53,348 nucleotides of DNA from Formivibrio sp. (GCA_031291275.1 JARLJJ010000416.1:1-53348), one strand, 5' to 3'. Positions 8,415-18,969 are shown, counted from the stretch's first letter. Notes: a model not told the origin generated them from the letters alone. Numbers and translations are program-made.

Positions 8415-11400
8415 TTATTTCATTACAAATATGTCAGATAATCCCACACCGTGACCCTTGCGCACTTGTATCTGAACGGGTATGCGGTCTTTCAGTGTAT
8501 CAACATGACTGATCACGCCAATGGTCTTGCCGGTGGCATTCAGGCTATCGAGCGCATCCAGCGCGATGTCCAATGTTTCACCATCCAGCGTGCCAAATCC
8601 TTCATCCAGAAACAGCGAATCAATCGAGGTTTTGTGGCTGACCAGATCGGATAGGGCGAGCGCCAGCGCCAGGCTCACCAGGAAGCTTTCTCCGCCGGAG
8701 AGCGTGCGGGTATCGCGTGCAGTATCGCCTTGCCAGGTATCCACGATTTCCAGCTCCAGTTCGCCGCCCGGCTTGCGCTGCAACTGGTAGCGGCCATGCA
8801 GCCGCGCCAATTGGCGGTTGGCGAGATGCACCAGGTGATCGAGCGTCAGGCCCTGGGCGAACTTGCGATATTTGTCGCCCTTGGCCGAGCCAATCAGCCC
8901 GTCCAGCCGTTGCCAGATTTCCGCCTCGGCCGCCTGTTGTTCGATCCGGGCAAACAGCGCTTGCTGGCTGGCGCGGCGCTCGGCATCGCTGTTGAGCAAT
9001 GCGCGGATTTCGCCCTGGCGCTGGGCAATGGTTTGCCGCTGGCTGGCCAGCTCACTGAGCTTCTGTTCCAGCGTTTCCAGTGCCAGATCGGTCAGCGGCT
9101 GTTGCTGCAAGGTGGCGAGTCTGGTTTGCGCGGCTTGCAGCAGGGTTTGGGCCTGGTGCTGGTCGTGGAGCAGGCGCTCCTTGTGAGCTTGCAGGCGCTG
9201 GCGTTCTTCCACCGGCAGCAAGGCTGCGGCAAAGGCGGCCAGATCGGCAAACGGGCTGGCATGCAAGGCTTGCTGCCATGAGCCGGCGGCCTCCAACGCC
9301 AGCTTTTCTTGTCGCTGCAGGTCGGTTTCCAGTTGCGCTTGCTTGCCTTGCCATTGGGCGAGCAGCCGGTTGGCTGCATCCAGCGCCTTGATGCAATGCT
9401 CCAGCTCGTTATCCGGATCGGCCGATTTGTTCCGGGGCGATTGATCCGCTGCGCCCAGTGCTTGCCAGCGCTGCAGCCAGTGTTGTTCCTGGCGCTGTGC
9501 AGCTTCCAGCCGAGGTTGCTGGCGCGATAAATCTTCTTTCAGTGCTTGCAGCCGGGACTGGATATCTCGCCAGTTGCGCCATTCTGTTTCCCGCTCAACC
9601 AGCCACGAGTGACTCTCCGCAGGCAGCTTATATCCGACCGCTGCGAGCGATTCTTCAATGGCGCGAGTGAGTTCGCTTTGCTCGTGCAGCAGCTTGTTCA
9701 GCTGTTGTTGCAGTGCGGTGTCTTGGGTTTGCGTCGCGGTTAACGCTTGGGCCGACAGGGCCAGTTGTTGCTGGCTGGTGGTCAGCGCCTGTTCGTGCGT
9801 TTGGCAGATTTTCTGTGCCTGCCGCAGTGCCGTGTCTGCCTGATCGACAGCGCCAAGGGTTCGGGTGCAGGCATCGAGTTGTTGTTCCTGTTGCCGGCGT
9901 TTTGCCTGCAGGCCTGCAATATCTTGCCAGGCGTTTTCTGCCAGCTGCCAGTTTGGCGCGGCTTGCGGCCACTGTTGCAGCAGTGCGTGATAATCCAGTT
10001 GCGTTTGTTGTTGCTGGCTTTGTAACTGTTCGAGTCGGATTTTCAGTGCAGTGACTTCTGTGGCGGCGATCTGCCCTTGTTCTTGCAGTTTTTCCAGTTC
10101 GGCGCACTTTTGCTCCAGCGTCTGACGGGTTTGGGAGGCGTCGATGTGCTGGTAGTCGGCAATGGCCGGATGCTCGCGTGCGCCGCAGAGCGGGCAAGCT
10201 TCGCCCGGCTGCAATCGGCTGCGCAGGTGTTCCAGGCTCTGGATGCGCTGTTCCTGTTCCAGCAATTTTTCCTTGTCGGTAACTTGCTCGCGCAGTGTTT
10301 TGTACGCGGCCCGCAGCGCGGTCACGGCTTGCTCTTTTTGTTGGTGCTCCTGCTGCAGGCGTTGACCATCCTGCTGCCCCTGCTGGTTTTGCTCTGCGAG
10401 CTTGCGTAGCTGGGCGGCGGTGATTTCCAGTTGACCGAAGGCATTCAGCCCTTGTTGCAAGGTTTGCCATTGCTGGCGCAGCACGGCGGCATCCTGGCCG
10501 CCCAGCAGGGTATGCAAGCGGGTGGCGGCTTCTGTTTCGGCAGTGCTGGCCGTATTGAGCAAGGCTAGGGCTTGCTCGCACTGCTGGTTCTGGCTGGAGA
10601 TCTGCTGCGTCAACGCGCGTTGCTGGTGGTCCAGATCAACAAGCGTGGCTTGTTGTTGTTTGATTTCGCCAGCCAAACGGGCCTGACTGGCGAAGTCTGC
10701 GCGCCAGCCGCCCAACAACTCACCCAGCTTTGCCCGGTGCGGCTGTTCGGCCAGCGTGTGCTCCAGTTTTTGCTGTTCGTCGGCCAGCTGCTGCAGGCGT
10801 TGCTGCTCGGTCACGGCGATCTGCACGGCCAGTTCGCGGGCCTGCCAATGCCCGGCAACCAGCGTCTGCCGAGTTTGGCTGATCTGCGCAGCGGTCGTGG
10901 CCAGCTCGGTACGGGTATTCGCACAGGTGGCATCGGCCTGTTGCCAGGATTGATGCAGCGGTTTCAGCGCTTCTGCCGGCTCGCTGGCGGCCAGGCGTGC
11001 CAGTTCCGGTTCTGCCTCCTGGATGGCCGCAACGGCTTGCTGCAAACGCACTGCAGTTTGGGTTTCATCCTGCTCGGCCTTGATCAGGTCTGCGCGCCAT
11101 TGCCGTTGCTGCTGCAGCGTGGCGTGTTCACTCTGCAGCGTGGCATCCTGCGCGATAAGGCCTGCATCTTCGGCTTGCATGCTCAGGCGCATTTCTTCAC
11201 TGAGCAGCTCAACGCCTTCTGCGCGGGCTTTCAGTTGGTCCAATGCGTTTTTGGTCTCGCGCGTTTGTTCGAACACCCGTTGCGAAATCAGCCCGTAAAT
11301 ATCGGTGCCAGTGAGTTCTTCCAGCAGCTCGGCGCGCTCGTTGGCGCTGGCGTTCAGAAAGGCAGCAAAGCCGCCCTGGGCCAGCAACATCGATTTGGTG

Positions 11401-11837
11401 AAACGGGCAAAATCCAGCCCGGTAATGGCTTCGACCCGCCTGAGCTTGTCATTGATCTGGGTGGTGATGATGCTGCCATCGGCTTCGGCCAGTTCAACCT
11501 TGGGTGCTTGCAATGCGCCACTGGCGCTGTCCCGGGCACGACGCTGGCTCCAGAACGCGCGGTAGGCGCGGCCTTTGACTTCGAATTCCACTTCAGCCAG
11601 GCAATCGGCGGTGTGCCGGGTCATGATCTCGTTGGTACTGGCCGAGATATTCTTGAGGCGCGGTGTTTCGTGATACAGCGCCAGGCAGATGGCGTCCAGC
11701 AGCGTGGATTTTCCCGCCCCGGTGGGGCCGGTAATGGCAAAGAGGCCGTTATCCTTGAAGGGCGGGGCGGTGAAGTCGATCTTCCATTCGCCCTTGAGCG
11801 AGTTGAGGTTCTTGAGCCGCAACGAGAGGATCTTCAT
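8415..11837 (-). CDS. sbcC: Nuclease SbcCD subunit C (Rad50-like ATPase)
   Basis: ATPase subunit of the SbcCD complex, which cleaves DNA hairpins and protein-blocked ends in the cytoplasm. The 1140 residues have the Walker [10 protein letters not shown] at 37-45, two very long glutamine-rich coiled coils, a zinc hook CPLCG near residue 545, the ABC signature TLSGGESFL, and Walker [12 protein letters not shown] near 1077. The ATG at 11837 overlaps the sbcD stop (ATGA) and follows AGGAGG, which decides the start against a frame beginning 36 bp upstream. Its dense CAG/CTG-rich coding sequence leaves long open frames on the other strand, which are shadows. Confidence 0.95.
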   Translation of the reverse strand: MKILSLRLKNLNSLKGEWKIDFTAPPFKDNGLFAITGPTGAGKSTLLDAICLALYHETPRLKNISASTNEIMTRHTADCLAEVEFEVKGRAYRAFWSQRRARDSASGALQAPKVELAEADGSIITTQINDKLRRVEAITGLDFARFTKSMLLAQGGFAAFLNASANERAELLEELTGTDIYGLISQRVFEQTRETKNALDQLKARAEGVELLSEEMRLSMQAEDAGLIAQDATLQSEHATLQQQRQWRADLIKAEQDETQTAVRLQQAVAAIQEAEPELARLAASEPAEALKPLHQSWQQADATCANTRTELATTAAQISQTRQTLVAGHWQARELAVQIAVTEQQRLQQLADEQQKLEHTLAEQPHRAKLGELLGGWRADFASQARLAGEIKQQQATLVDLDHQQRALTQQISSQNQQCEQALALLNTASTAETEAATRLHTLLGGQDAAVLRQQWQTLQQGLNAFGQLEITAAQLRKLAEQNQQGQQDGQRLQQEHQQKEQAVTALRAAYKTLREQVTDKEKLLEQEQRIQSLEHLRSRLQPGEACPLCGAREHPAIADYQHIDASQTRQTLEQKCAELEKLQEQGQIAATEVTALKIRLEQLQSQQQQTQLDYHALLQQWPQAAPNWQLAENAWQDIAGLQAKRRQQEQQLDACTRTLGAVDQADTALRQAQKICQTHEQALTTSQQQLALSAQALTATQTQDTALQQQLNKLLHEQSELTRAIEESLAAVGYKLPAESHSWLVERETEWRNWRDIQSRLQALKEDLSRQQPRLEAAQRQEQHWLQRWQALGAADQSPRNKSADPDNELEHCIKALDAANRLLAQWQGKQAQLETDLQRQEKLALEAAGSWQQALHASPFADLAAFAAALLPVEERQRLQAHKERLLHDQHQAQTLLQAAQTRLATLQQQPLTDLALETLEQKLSELASQRQTIAQRQGEIRALLNSDAERRASQQALFARIEQQAAEAEIWQRLDGLIGSAKGDKYRKFAQGLTLDHLVHLANRQLARLHGRYQLQRKPGGELELEIVDTWQGDTARDTRTLSGGESFLVSLALALALSDLVSHKTSIDSLFLDEGFGTLDGETLDIALDALDSLNATGKTIGVISHVDTLKDRIPVQIQVRKGHGVGLSDIFVMK

Positions 11838-13054
11838 GCGTTTTCCTCCTGCAGGCCGCGGACAATGGTGCAATAACGCTGCTCTAGCTGGCTTTTCAGC
11901 GCGTCAGTCAATTCTTCCTGTTCCAGCCGCTTGGCAAACACATCGTAAGGGGTAAGTTCGTCGAGCGTTTCCATGGCTGCACTGTGCAGGCTGGCCGAGT
12001 TGCTGCCGCGTTCGCGCCGGATGCGCAGCACTTCGACCGGCAACCCTTCGGTCATCGCCTGAATGCGGGTTTGCAGGTCAGTCAGATAATCATCGCCGTG
12101 TACGACCATTTCCAGCCAGACTGGTTGCGCCGCGGTGCCTTGTTGTGCGGTATGACCGATGGCAAGGGCGAGTTCTTCCAGATTGCCGCGCAGCGATGCC
12201 AAAGCCTGAAAGCGCGGGACGGGGAGGGGCGTGACTGCGATCAGACCGTTCTCGTTCAGATCAACCAGCAGCACTTCTTTACTCTGCTGCGCTTCATCAA
12301 AGCTCAAGGCGATGGGCGAGCCGCAATAACGGATGTGCTCGAACCCGCCTACCTTTTGCGGACGGTGGATGTGGCCGAGTGCAATGTAATCCGCTGGCGG
12401 AAAGGCACTGGTGGGAAAAGCTTCCAGCGATCCGACATAGATTTCCCGCACCGATTCACTGGCGCTGGCCCCGACCGTGGTCAGGTGCCCGGTGGCGATG
12501 ATGGGTAAGTTGCCGCCCAGCGCATCCCGCTTGGCGCTAGCCAATTGATACAGCGCTTGATAGTGCAGGCCGATGGCTTCCTGCAACGACTGCTGCTTGT
12601 CTTGCGCACTCTGCCCGGCCTGGCTTTGCAGCACATCGCGCGGACGGATAAACGGGATCGCACACAGAATGGCACCTGGCTGACCATTACGTTGCGGCAG
12701 GACCCCTATCTGTTCATCCAGCGTATCGCTCACACATGGCACGACTTGCGTATTCAGGCAAGCCAGCAGTGATTTGCTCTCGGCCAGCGTGGCCACTGAG
12801 TCGTGATTGCCGCCAAGGATGACCAGCTGCGCCCCGGTGCGATGCAGCTCGACGACCAAGTGGTTGTAGAGTTCGCGCGCATAACTGGGTGGCGCGCCGG
12901 TATCAAAGATGTCACCGGCTACGATCACGGCATCCACAGCGTGAAGGCTGATTTGCTCGATTAACCAGCTGAGAAAGGCTTGATGTTCGACATGGCGGGT
13001 TTTACCGATGAAATGCTGGCCAAGATGCCAGTCGGAGGTATGAAGAATGCGCAT
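11834..13054 (-). CDS. sbcD: Nuclease SbcCD subunit D (Mre11-like)
   Basis: Metal-dependent nuclease subunit that works with SbcC in hairpin and end processing. The calcineurin-type phosphoesterase motifs are all present: DWHLGQ (residues 8-13), GDIFD (about 48), GGNHD, GHLT and GHIHRPQ. The 406-residue length is usual. It is the first gene of the sbcDC operon, and its last codons overlap the sbcC start by 4 bp, which couples their synthesis. A shared bidirectional terminator separates it from yecH upstream. Confidence 0.95.
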   Translation of the reverse strand: MRILHTSDWHLGQHFIGKTRHVEHQAFLSWLIEQISLHAVDAVIVAGDIFDTGAPPSYARELYNHLVVELHRTGAQLVILGGNHDSVATLAESKSLLACLNTQVVPCVSDTLDEQIGVLPQRNGQPGAILCAIPFIRPRDVLQSQAGQSAQDKQQSLQEAIGLHYQALYQLASAKRDALGGNLPIIATGHLTTVGASASESVREIYVGSLEAFPTSAFPPADYIALGHIHRPQKVGGFEHIRYCGSPIALSFDEAQQSKEVLLVDLNENGLIAVTPLPVPRFQALASLRGNLEELALAIGHTAQQGTAAQPVWLEMVVHGDDYLTDLQTRIQAMTEGLPVEVLRIRRERGSNSASLHSAAMETLDELTPYDVFAKRLEQEELTDALKSQLEQRYCTIVRGLQEENA

Positions 13055-13158
13055 GCAGGGAGCTTTGGTAAATCAGTGCCGCCCAGTTTAACGAGTCCGT
13101 TGCACCGTGCGCAGCACTTTTTCTTGCGTCAGCCCAAGAGGTTGAGGAATGGGCAAAC

Positions 13159-13185
13159 AAAAAGGCTGCCAGCGACAGCCTTTTT
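13159..13185. terminator. Bidirectional Rho-independent terminator
   Basis: A 10-bp stem, AAAAAGGCTG paired with its complement, has a 7-nt loop and gives a T-run on both strands. It follows the yecH stop on the minus strand and shields sbcDC from read-through. Confidence 0.85.
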
Positions 13186-13202
13186 CGCTGGTCCAGTTCA
13201 GA

Positions 13203-13445
13203 TCAGTGATTGCAGATTTTTTCCGGTTCGGTATTGAAGCCTTCCGCGCTTTCCACGAACTTGCCCTTGTTGGCGAGGAAGTCGATCAATGCGGCGGCAT
13301 CCATGCCTTCGGCGCTGCAGGTGTGAAAGCGGGTATCTGCACCAAAGCGGCCAATAATCGCTTCTTGCAGGCTTTGACGGGTAAATTTACCGCCGTGTTC
13401 CAGCATGAAATGCATGACTTCGTGGCCATGAATGGATTGGGTCAT
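13203..13445 (-). CDS. yecH: YecH-family small metal-binding protein
   Basis: An 80-residue protein of the YecH (DUF2492) family. Family-defining segments are IHGHEVMHFMLE near the N-terminus, RFHTCSAEGM in the middle and KGKFV followed by GFNTEPEKICNH at the end. The conserved histidines and cysteines (HGH, HTC, CNH) look like metal ligands. Its exact role is unknown. The ATG at 13445 matches the family start; the frame stays open 81 bp upstream without family similarity. Confidence 0.88.
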   Translation of the reverse strand: MTQSIHGHEVMHFMLEHGGKFTRQSLQEAIIGRFGADTRFHTCSAEGMDAAALIDFLANKGKFVESAEGFNTEPEKICNH

Positions 13446-13618
13446 AGTGTTGACTGCCTGTAATGGTGATGAGAATGAATGACAATTACAACATGTGTTG
13501 GACAAATAATTCTTGTTGGCCGTCAATCCTTGTCATATCGCGCACGCATTATCGATGCGATGCTTTTCGTCATTCTGGTGTGGCAGTATCATTGCCACTT
13601 TCGAGCGAGGAGTTTGTC

Positions 13619-14095
13619 ATGATCACTGGTTTGCTTTCTGATGTATCCAAGCAAAAGGCATTATTGCCGGCTGCGGTTGTACGTGCACTAGAAGTATTGC
13701 AGCAACAAGATCTGGCCGGTCTGGCACCGGGTCGTTATGAAATTGAGGGTGACAAGCTGTTTTACATGGTGCAGGAAGCCATGCCGCGCGCACTGGATGC
13801 CAGCAAAAGTGAAGCCCATCGTACCTACGCCGATATTCAGTTGCCATTGACCGCCCGCGAGCGTTTTGGCGTTTCGCTGCCGCAAGCCGGCATCGTCGCT
13901 AGCGATGATCGTTATGAGGCCAATGACATCGCTTTTTATCCGAATCCCGCCAATGAATTTTTCATGGATGTCGATCCAGGTGCTTACGCGGTCTTCCTGC
14001 CGGGTGAACTGCATCGCCCTTGCGTCATGATTAAAGACCAAACCCCATACCGCAAGGTGGTGGTGAAGGTTCACCACAGCCTGCTTGGCCTGTAA
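13619..14095 (+). CDS. YhcH/YjgK/YiaL-family protein (sugar-acid anomerase fold)
   Basis: A 158-residue cupin-like protein of the DUF386 family. Members such as YhcH/NanQ speed up anomer interconversion of N-acetylneuraminate and related sugars. Recognisable parts are YADIQLPL, the metal-site region around FFMDVDPGAYAVFLPGE with LHRP, and KVVVKVHHSLL at the end. The ATG at 13619 follows GAGGAG and matches the family length. The gene stands alone here, so the physiological sugar cannot be read from the context. Confidence 0.85.
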   Translation: MITGLLSDVSKQKALLPAAVVRALEVLQQQDLAGLAPGRYEIEGDKLFYMVQEAMPRALDASKSEAHRTYADIQLPLTARERFGVSLPQAGIVASDDRYEANDIAFYPNPANEFFMDVDPGAYAVFLPGELHRPCVMIKDQTPYRKVVVKVHHSLLGL

Positions 14096-14113
14096 TCGTC
14101 AAGGCTGAGTCCG

Positions 14114-14141
14114 AAAAAAGCCCCGCGATGCGGGGCTTTTT
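14114..14141 (+). terminator. Rho-independent terminator after the YhcH-family gene
   Basis: AAAAAAGCCCCGC, loop GAT, then GCGGGGCTTTTT: a strong GC stem with T-runs on both strands. It lies 18 bp after the stop codon and probably also serves the convergent yehS gene. Confidence 0.9.
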
Positions 14142-14160
14142 CATTTCCAGGAGGGGCTAG

Positions 14161-14634
14161 TCAATTGGCGGAACGTAACTTGAGCGCCAGACCCTTCAGG
14201 AAATAACGTAAAAATTGGTCGCCACAGGGACGGTAGTTCTTATGGCCGTGCTTGCGGAAAATGGCGCTGATTTCTGGTTTTGAAACGCTGAATGCGGCCA
14301 ATGCCATGATCGCCTCGATATCTTCTTCCTTAAGCACAAAAGCGACGCGCAGTTTTTTCAGTATGACGTTGTTATCCAGCCTTGGATCGGCCGGTTTTCC
14401 TCCGTCAGAATCTGCTGGTTTTGGGCCACGTTTTTGGATAATCAAGCCATCCAGAAAATAGCTCAGCAGGATATCGTCACAGGGCAAGTAACCATCTTCT
14501 TCTTCCTTTTTCATCATATTGATGATGTCGGATTTTTCCGTATTTCCCCCGCTGAGTTTGATTATCTGTGCGATGGCGGTATCACTGATATCCATGGCAT
14601 AGCGCAGGCTACGCATAACGTCGTTATTATTCAA
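14161..14634 (-). CDS. yehS: YehS-family protein (DUF1456, two tandem repeats)
   Basis: A 157-residue cytoplasmic protein of the DUF1456 family. It contains two related units: NNDVMRSLRYAMDISD with YLPCDDILLSYFLDGL, and NNVILKKLRVAFVLKEED with YRPCGDQFLRYFLKGL. Each unit ends in a conserved PC-D-x-FL-x-GL pattern. The family function is unknown. A charged linker (KRGPKPADSDGGKP) separates the repeats. It converges on the YhcH-family gene and shares its terminator. Confidence 0.9.
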   Translation of the reverse strand: MNNNDVMRSLRYAMDISDTAIAQIIKLSGGNTEKSDIINMMKKEEEDGYLPCDDILLSYFLDGLIIQKRGPKPADSDGGKPADPRLDNNVILKKLRVAFVLKEEDIEAIMALAAFSVSKPEISAIFRKHGHKNYRPCGDQFLRYFLKGLALKLRSAN

Positions 14635-14797
14635 AAGGGAGTCTCACATAAAAGCATGGTGCGTATTATGGGTGTCCTGAGCGGATCAAAACACATGGGC
14701 CATCAAAAAAAGTGCTTTTCTGGTAGGAAAAAGCTTGAAGGACGTGAGGAAAATCACTTGTCGCGCTTTGGCGTAAAGTCAGCCAAATCCAACTTGG

Positions 14798-15235
14798 TCA
14801 GGTTCTAATTTCACTTGCGCGGAACATGCCAAAAAGCAGAAATCCGCCAACCATTCCAACAACAAACAGCAATGCTGGTTGCCAACCTAGCGCCAGATCG
14901 ACAATAGCCGGGCCTGGACAGATACCCGCCAAGCCCCATCCCGCACCAAAAAGTACACTCCCTATTAAAAGAGATGTATTGATTTTCCCGGCAGATGGAA
15001 AGTGCAGCGGGTGCCCGGACGCGCCATGCCCGCGGCGGGTAAGCCAGTGAAACGGCACAGCAGCCACACCAATGGCACCGAGCATGACAAAGGCAAGGGA
15101 CGGGTCCCAGTTCCCCGTCAGATCAAGAAAATTCAATACTTTGGCAGGGTCGTGCATTCGGGCGATGATCAGTCCGCAGCCAAACAAAAGTCCGCAGACG
15201 AGAGATATCACCAGCAAACGTATACGTGAATTCAT
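14798..15235 (-). CDS. YeeE/YedE-type membrane protein, second half (DUF6691-like)
   Basis: A 145-residue, four-helix membrane protein. With its upstream partner it makes up the two halves of a YeeE/YedE-type transporter, a family that carries thiosulfate or other small sulfur compounds across the inner membrane. The GWGLAGICPGPAIVDL motif near the C-terminus holds the conserved cysteine of this half. It follows its partner by 3 bp, which indicates one operon. Confidence 0.8.
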   Translation of the reverse strand: MNSRIRLLVISLVCGLLFGCGLIIARMHDPAKVLNFLDLTGNWDPSLAFVMLGAIGVAAVPFHWLTRRGHGASGHPLHFPSAGKINTSLLIGSVLFGAGWGLAGICPGPAIVDLALGWQPALLFVVGMVGGFLLFGMFRASEIRT

Positions 15236-15238
15236 GTT

Positions 15239-15682
15239 TTAACCCAGTAAATGGCGAATAACCCAGACGGTCAAAAAACCGACCGCCATAAAAATCGGCA
15301 CCGAAACCAATGAACGCGGCGAAAGTCGCGCCAACCCACATACGCCATGACCACTGGTACAGCCATTGGCGAGTCGAGTTCCCAGCCCGACTAAAAGTCC
15401 AGCCAGTAACAGCAGCCACGGCGATTGAGCGCCAGTGTTGACTGGCAATATGCCTGGCATCCCCAAGGCATGCAGTAACCATGGGGAAAGAATCAACCCG
15501 AGCAAAAAGGCAATGCGCCAGGAATGATCTTGGGTTCCACGCTGGAACAGCATCCCGGCAATGCCGCTGATGCCGGCAATCCGGCCACAAAAAGTTGCAA
15601 GCAACGCTGCCGCCAAACCGATCAAAATGCCGCCAGTCAATGCTGGCCACGGGGTAAATGCCGAAAAATCGATATGAATCAT
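15239..15682 (-). CDS. YeeE/YedE-type membrane protein, first half (sulfur-compound transport)
   Basis: A 147-residue inner-membrane protein with about four helices. The conserved motif NGCTSGHGVCG carries the paired cysteines typical of YeeE/YedE sulfur transporters. Other family features are the CGRIAGISGI segment and the SPRSL loop. Its start overlaps the stop of the glutamine amidotransferase gene by 4 bp, and the second half follows 3 bp later, so the three genes form a tight operon. The substrate is inferred from the family only. Confidence 0.82.
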   Translation of the reverse strand: MIHIDFSAFTPWPALTGGILIGLAAALLATFCGRIAGISGIAGMLFQRGTQDHSWRIAFLLGLILSPWLLHALGMPGILPVNTGAQSPWLLLLAGLLVGLGTRLANGCTSGHGVCGLARLSPRSLVSVPIFMAVGFLTVWVIRHLLG

Positions 15683-16452
15683 TCGTTAACTCTTATTAGC
15701 GTGCCATTGAGAAATGCGAGTAACTCGCCTGGGCCGAAAGGTGTCCACATTTCATTGTCAGTCAGCGGTTGAGTGGCAATCACGGCGACGCGGTCGTTTA
15801 GGGTGGTTACCTCGGAAAAATCCACAGTCAGGTCGGCATCGGACAGATGCGCAACCGTAAAGGGCGCCTGGCGGGTGATGTACCAGAGCTGGGTGCTGCA
15901 ATGGGCAAACAAGATATTATTCCAGCCCAGCAGGAAATTTAATGTCCCGGACGCCGCTAATTGTCCGGCCCACTGCTTGAGATGCGGAAAAAGTTCTTCT
16001 GCGCTGGGCTCGGCAGAAAATTGCCGGGAAATTTGATCAAGTAACCAGCAGAACGCCTGTTCGCTATCACTGCTGCCTATCGGCTGGAAGCGTAAACCGC
16101 GGCAAACTGGCGGATTGATCAAATTGCCGTTGTGGGCAAATATCCATTCTTTCCCCCACAGTTCACGCCGAAATGGATGCGTATTCGCCAGGCTGACCTT
16201 GCCTTGTGTGGCTTTACGAATATGCGCGATCACATTGCGACTTTTGATCGGATATTCGCGCACAAAACGGGCGACTTGCGAGGTGGCTGAAGGTTGGTTG
16301 TCCAGAAATACCCGCCAGCCATCCTCTTCAAAGAATGCGATACCCCAGCCGTCGGCATGTTCACCCGTCAACCCGCCGCGGCGATGAAAGCCCTCGAAAG
16401 AAAACACAATATCGGTTGGCACATTGCAGTTCATGCCCATCAGTTGGCACAT
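15679..16452 (-). CDS. Class II glutamine amidotransferase, YafJ-like
   Basis: Predicted cytoplasmic N-terminal-nucleophile amidotransferase that releases ammonia from glutamine. Starting at 16452 puts the catalytic cysteine at position 2 (MCQLMGMNC), as the class requires; a frame opening 9 bp earlier would bury it. Other class II marks are HADGWGIAF, AHIRKAT, NTHPF and FAHNGNL. The product is 257 residues, without a synthetase domain, like E. coli YafJ. The acceptor is unknown. It is the first gene of an operon with two YeeE/YedE halves. Confidence 0.88.
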   Translation of the reverse strand: MCQLMGMNCNVPTDIVFSFEGFHRRGGLTGEHADGWGIAFFEEDGWRVFLDNQPSATSQVARFVREYPIKSRNVIAHIRKATQGKVSLANTHPFRRELWGKEWIFAHNGNLINPPVCRGLRFQPIGSSDSEQAFCWLLDQISRQFSAEPSAEELFPHLKQWAGQLAASGTLNFLLGWNNILFAHCSTQLWYITRQAPFTVAHLSDADLTVDFSEVTTLNDRVAVIATQPLTDNEMWTPFGPGELLAFLNGTLIRVNE

Positions 16453-16499
16453 GGAATACACCTTCCAGATGCAAGCCGAGGTGACCCAACCTGCATTGT

Positions 16500-18086
16500 T
16501 TAGTTAACCGTTACGCTGGTGAAATCCTGTCTGCCAAACGGGCTGACGTGATAACCGCTGATATTCTCACGAGTCAACGCACTGGCGGTTGGATGGGCCA
16601 ACGGTAACCAGAGTGCCTGTTCATGAATAATCTTTTGCGCTGTCTGATACTTGCTTGTACGAACGACAGGATCGGCAATGCGCAAAGCTTCGGCAATCAG
16701 TTTATCAAGTTGTGGATCGCAATAACGGGCGAAATTCGTGCCGGATTGTACCGCCGCGCAGCTGAACTGAGGAGTGAGGAAATCATCCGGGTCGCCATTA
16801 TCGCCGGCCCAGCCCATAAACAGCAGATCATGTTCACCCGCCTTGCCGCGCCGGATCAACTCTGCCCATTCGACTACTTTGATCTCTGCGCGTATCCCGA
16901 CTTTGGCCAGGTCGGATTGCAGCAGTTCGGCACCAGCTTTCGGATTGGGATTGAGTGTGGCACCGGTTGGCCGAACCCAGATGGTGGTATTGAAACCATT
17001 GGGAAAGCCGGCATTTGCCAATAATTTTTTGGCCTTGGCTGGATCATAAGCGTAATCGGGCAAATCCTTGTTCCAACTCCAGGTATTGGGCGGGAAGGGG
17101 CGACTAGCTGCAATTGCCGTTCCATCGAAAACCACTTTGAGATAGGTTTGTTTGTCGAATGCCAAGTTGATGGCCTGCCGCACCAACGGATTATCCAGTG
17201 GCTTGTGCTGGGTGTTCATTGCGACAAAAGCGGTCATGAATGCGGGCGTTTCAACAATCTTGAGCATCTTGTCGTTGCGCGCTGCAATCACATCAGCAGG
17301 TTTAGGCCCTAGTGCAATCTGGCATTCGCCCACTTTTAGCTTTTGCATCCTAACTGCCGAATCCGGTGTGATTGCATAAATCAATCGGTCAATTTTTGGC
17401 TTGTTACCCCAATACGCAGGATTGATCTCATAACGTACGACCGCATCTTTCTGGTAATTTTGAAAAACAAAGGGGCCTGTGCCAATAGGCTTGGCATTGA
17501 GTTGCTCGGTCTTGCCTGAGGCCATCAGTTGATCTGCATATTCCGCAGAATAGATAGAGGCAAATCCCATGGTGAGCTTGCCCAACAAGGTGGCTTGCGG
17601 GTAATTCAATTCAAACCGGACCGTGTTTTCATCCAGTTTACGTATGGCCTTGATCAGTTTGGGAAACTGCATCGATTGCGCATGGGGGTAGCCGGTTGGC
17701 GCGGTTTTGAACCAGGGATGCGCGGGGTTGAGCATGCGTTCGAAAGTGAATACCACGTCATCCGCATTCAATGCCCGACTTGGTTTGAAGTAGTCCGTGG
17801 TATGAAAAGCCACATTACGCCGCAAGAAAAAGGTGTAGCTCAAACCATCGGGGCTGACCTCCCAGCGTTCGGCCAATCCTGGTATAACCTTGCCGGCAAC
17901 CGAATCGAATTCGACCAGCCGGTCGAACAGGACATCGGCCGATGCATTGGTCGTAATCAGTGAGTTATAGCGAACCACATCAAAGCCCTCAGGGTTGGCT
18001 TCGGTGCAAACGGTCAATGGTTTGGCATGAACCAGAACGGGCATAACGCATAAGGCGGAAACAAGAAATCTATGACGACTTTTCAT
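16500..18086 (-). CDS. ABC transporter substrate-binding protein, dipeptide type (DppA-like)
   Basis: Periplasmic peptide-binding protein of the SBP family 5. The start at 18086 follows AGGAT and gives a signal peptide (MKSRHRFLVSALCVMPVLVHA). Family features include the opening TVCTEANPEGFD, the PLDNPLVRQAINLAFDK segment and GFPNGFNTTIWVRP. About 528 residues is the usual size. No permease or ATPase genes are next to it, so it either serves transporter parts elsewhere or is an orphan receptor. Oligopeptides, heme or glutathione are possible ligands; I cannot choose. Confidence 0.85.
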   Translation of the reverse strand: MKSRHRFLVSALCVMPVLVHAKPLTVCTEANPEGFDVVRYNSLITTNASADVLFDRLVEFDSVAGKVIPGLAERWEVSPDGLSYTFFLRRNVAFHTTDYFKPSRALNADDVVFTFERMLNPAHPWFKTAPTGYPHAQSMQFPKLIKAIRKLDENTVRFELNYPQATLLGKLTMGFASIYSAEYADQLMASGKTEQLNAKPIGTGPFVFQNYQKDAVVRYEINPAYWGNKPKIDRLIYAITPDSAVRMQKLKVGECQIALGPKPADVIAARNDKMLKIVETPAFMTAFVAMNTQHKPLDNPLVRQAINLAFDKQTYLKVVFDGTAIAASRPFPPNTWSWNKDLPDYAYDPAKAKKLLANAGFPNGFNTTIWVRPTGATLNPNPKAGAELLQSDLAKVGIRAEIKVVEWAELIRRGKAGEHDLLFMGWAGDNGDPDDFLTPQFSCAAVQSGTNFARYCDPQLDKLIAEALRIADPVVRTSKYQTAQKIIHEQALWLPLAHPTASALTRENISGYHVSPFGRQDFTSVTVN

Positions 18087-18137
18087 GGTTTTATCCTGTG
18101 ACATTGGCGGTATTCCCAGTCAACGCTGGAGTCTGAC

Positions 18138-18830
18138 TCAGATAAGACGAGCAAGAAGAAATGCCACGGCAGCGGCTATACCGCCGACGACGGTGGTTTG
18201 TACCGAGCTACGCCAACGTGGGATGCCGGTAAATCCACCTTTGATGTAACCGAAAACGGCCAGTGCCAACAAGGTGAGGCCAATAGAAATCTGTAATGCC
18301 TGGCTGACAGTGGCAAACAAAAAATAAGGCATGATCGGAATCAGGCCCCCGACAATGTAGGCGCCAGCAATGGTGACTGCGCTATGGAGGGCACGGCGGG
18401 GATCCGGTTTTTCCAGCCCCAGCTCAAAACGCATCATAAAACGCACCCAGGCATCCCGATCAGTGCGCAGAGCGGCAACAACCGATTCGCATTGGTCCGC
18501 AGACACGCCATAATCCTGAAATAATTCAATGATTTCTGCGGCCTCAAGATCGGGTGTTTCCTCAACTTCTTCAAGTTCGCGCCGCAACTCCTGTCCGTAA
18601 TGTTCCGCATCGCCCCTGGCAGCAAGATATCCGCCCAAGCCCATTGCTACAGCACCGGCAGCAATTTCGGCCAAGCCTGCCGTGGTGATGATATGCCCGG
18701 AGGCGACGGCACCGGTTAAGCCTGCAGCCAAGGCAAAAGGAACGGTTAAGCCGTCTGCCATACCGATCACGATATCGCGGACAGTTTCCGATGAACGAAA
18801 ATGGCGCTCGGTATGGGGCAAAGAGGGCAT
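18138..18830 (-). CDS. VIT1/CCC1-family iron/manganese transporter
   Basis: Inner-membrane protein of the VIT1/CCC1 family, which moves Fe(II) or Mn(II) out of the cytosol. The 230 residues show the first-helix motif DIVIGMADGLTVPFALAAGL, a second hydrophobic helix with GGYLAARGDAEHY, a charged cytoplasmic region with many glutamates (about residues 80-100: ELRRELEEVEETPDLEAAE) that can bind metal, and three C-terminal helices. The ATG follows AGGAG. It is probably monocistronic. Confidence 0.87.
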   Translation of the reverse strand: MPSLPHTERHFRSSETVRDIVIGMADGLTVPFALAAGLTGAVASGHIITTAGLAEIAAGAVAMGLGGYLAARGDAEHYGQELRRELEEVEETPDLEAAEIIELFQDYGVSADQCESVVAALRTDRDAWVRFMMRFELGLEKPDPRRALHSAVTIAGAYIVGGLIPIMPYFLFATVSQALQISIGLTLLALAVFGYIKGGFTGIPRWRSSVQTTVVGGIAAAVAFLLARLI

Positions 18831-18969
18831 ACGGATGCTCCTGATTTTTTACGATATTCCAATAAAGCACGCTCGTGCGCATTGGTAAATATGCCGAAAA
18901 CTTGTGTAATCTGCTTTGCGCAGCCTGTTTGGATCATTGGAAGAGAACGCTTTACCTATCCTGCGCCAG

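Noticed and set aside
10572..11876. Long open frame of 434 codons opposite sbcC
   Set aside because: It is the mirror of the CAG/CTG-rich coiled-coil coding sequence of sbcC, gives a leucine/glutamine-rich product without domain, and lies wholly within a certain gene.
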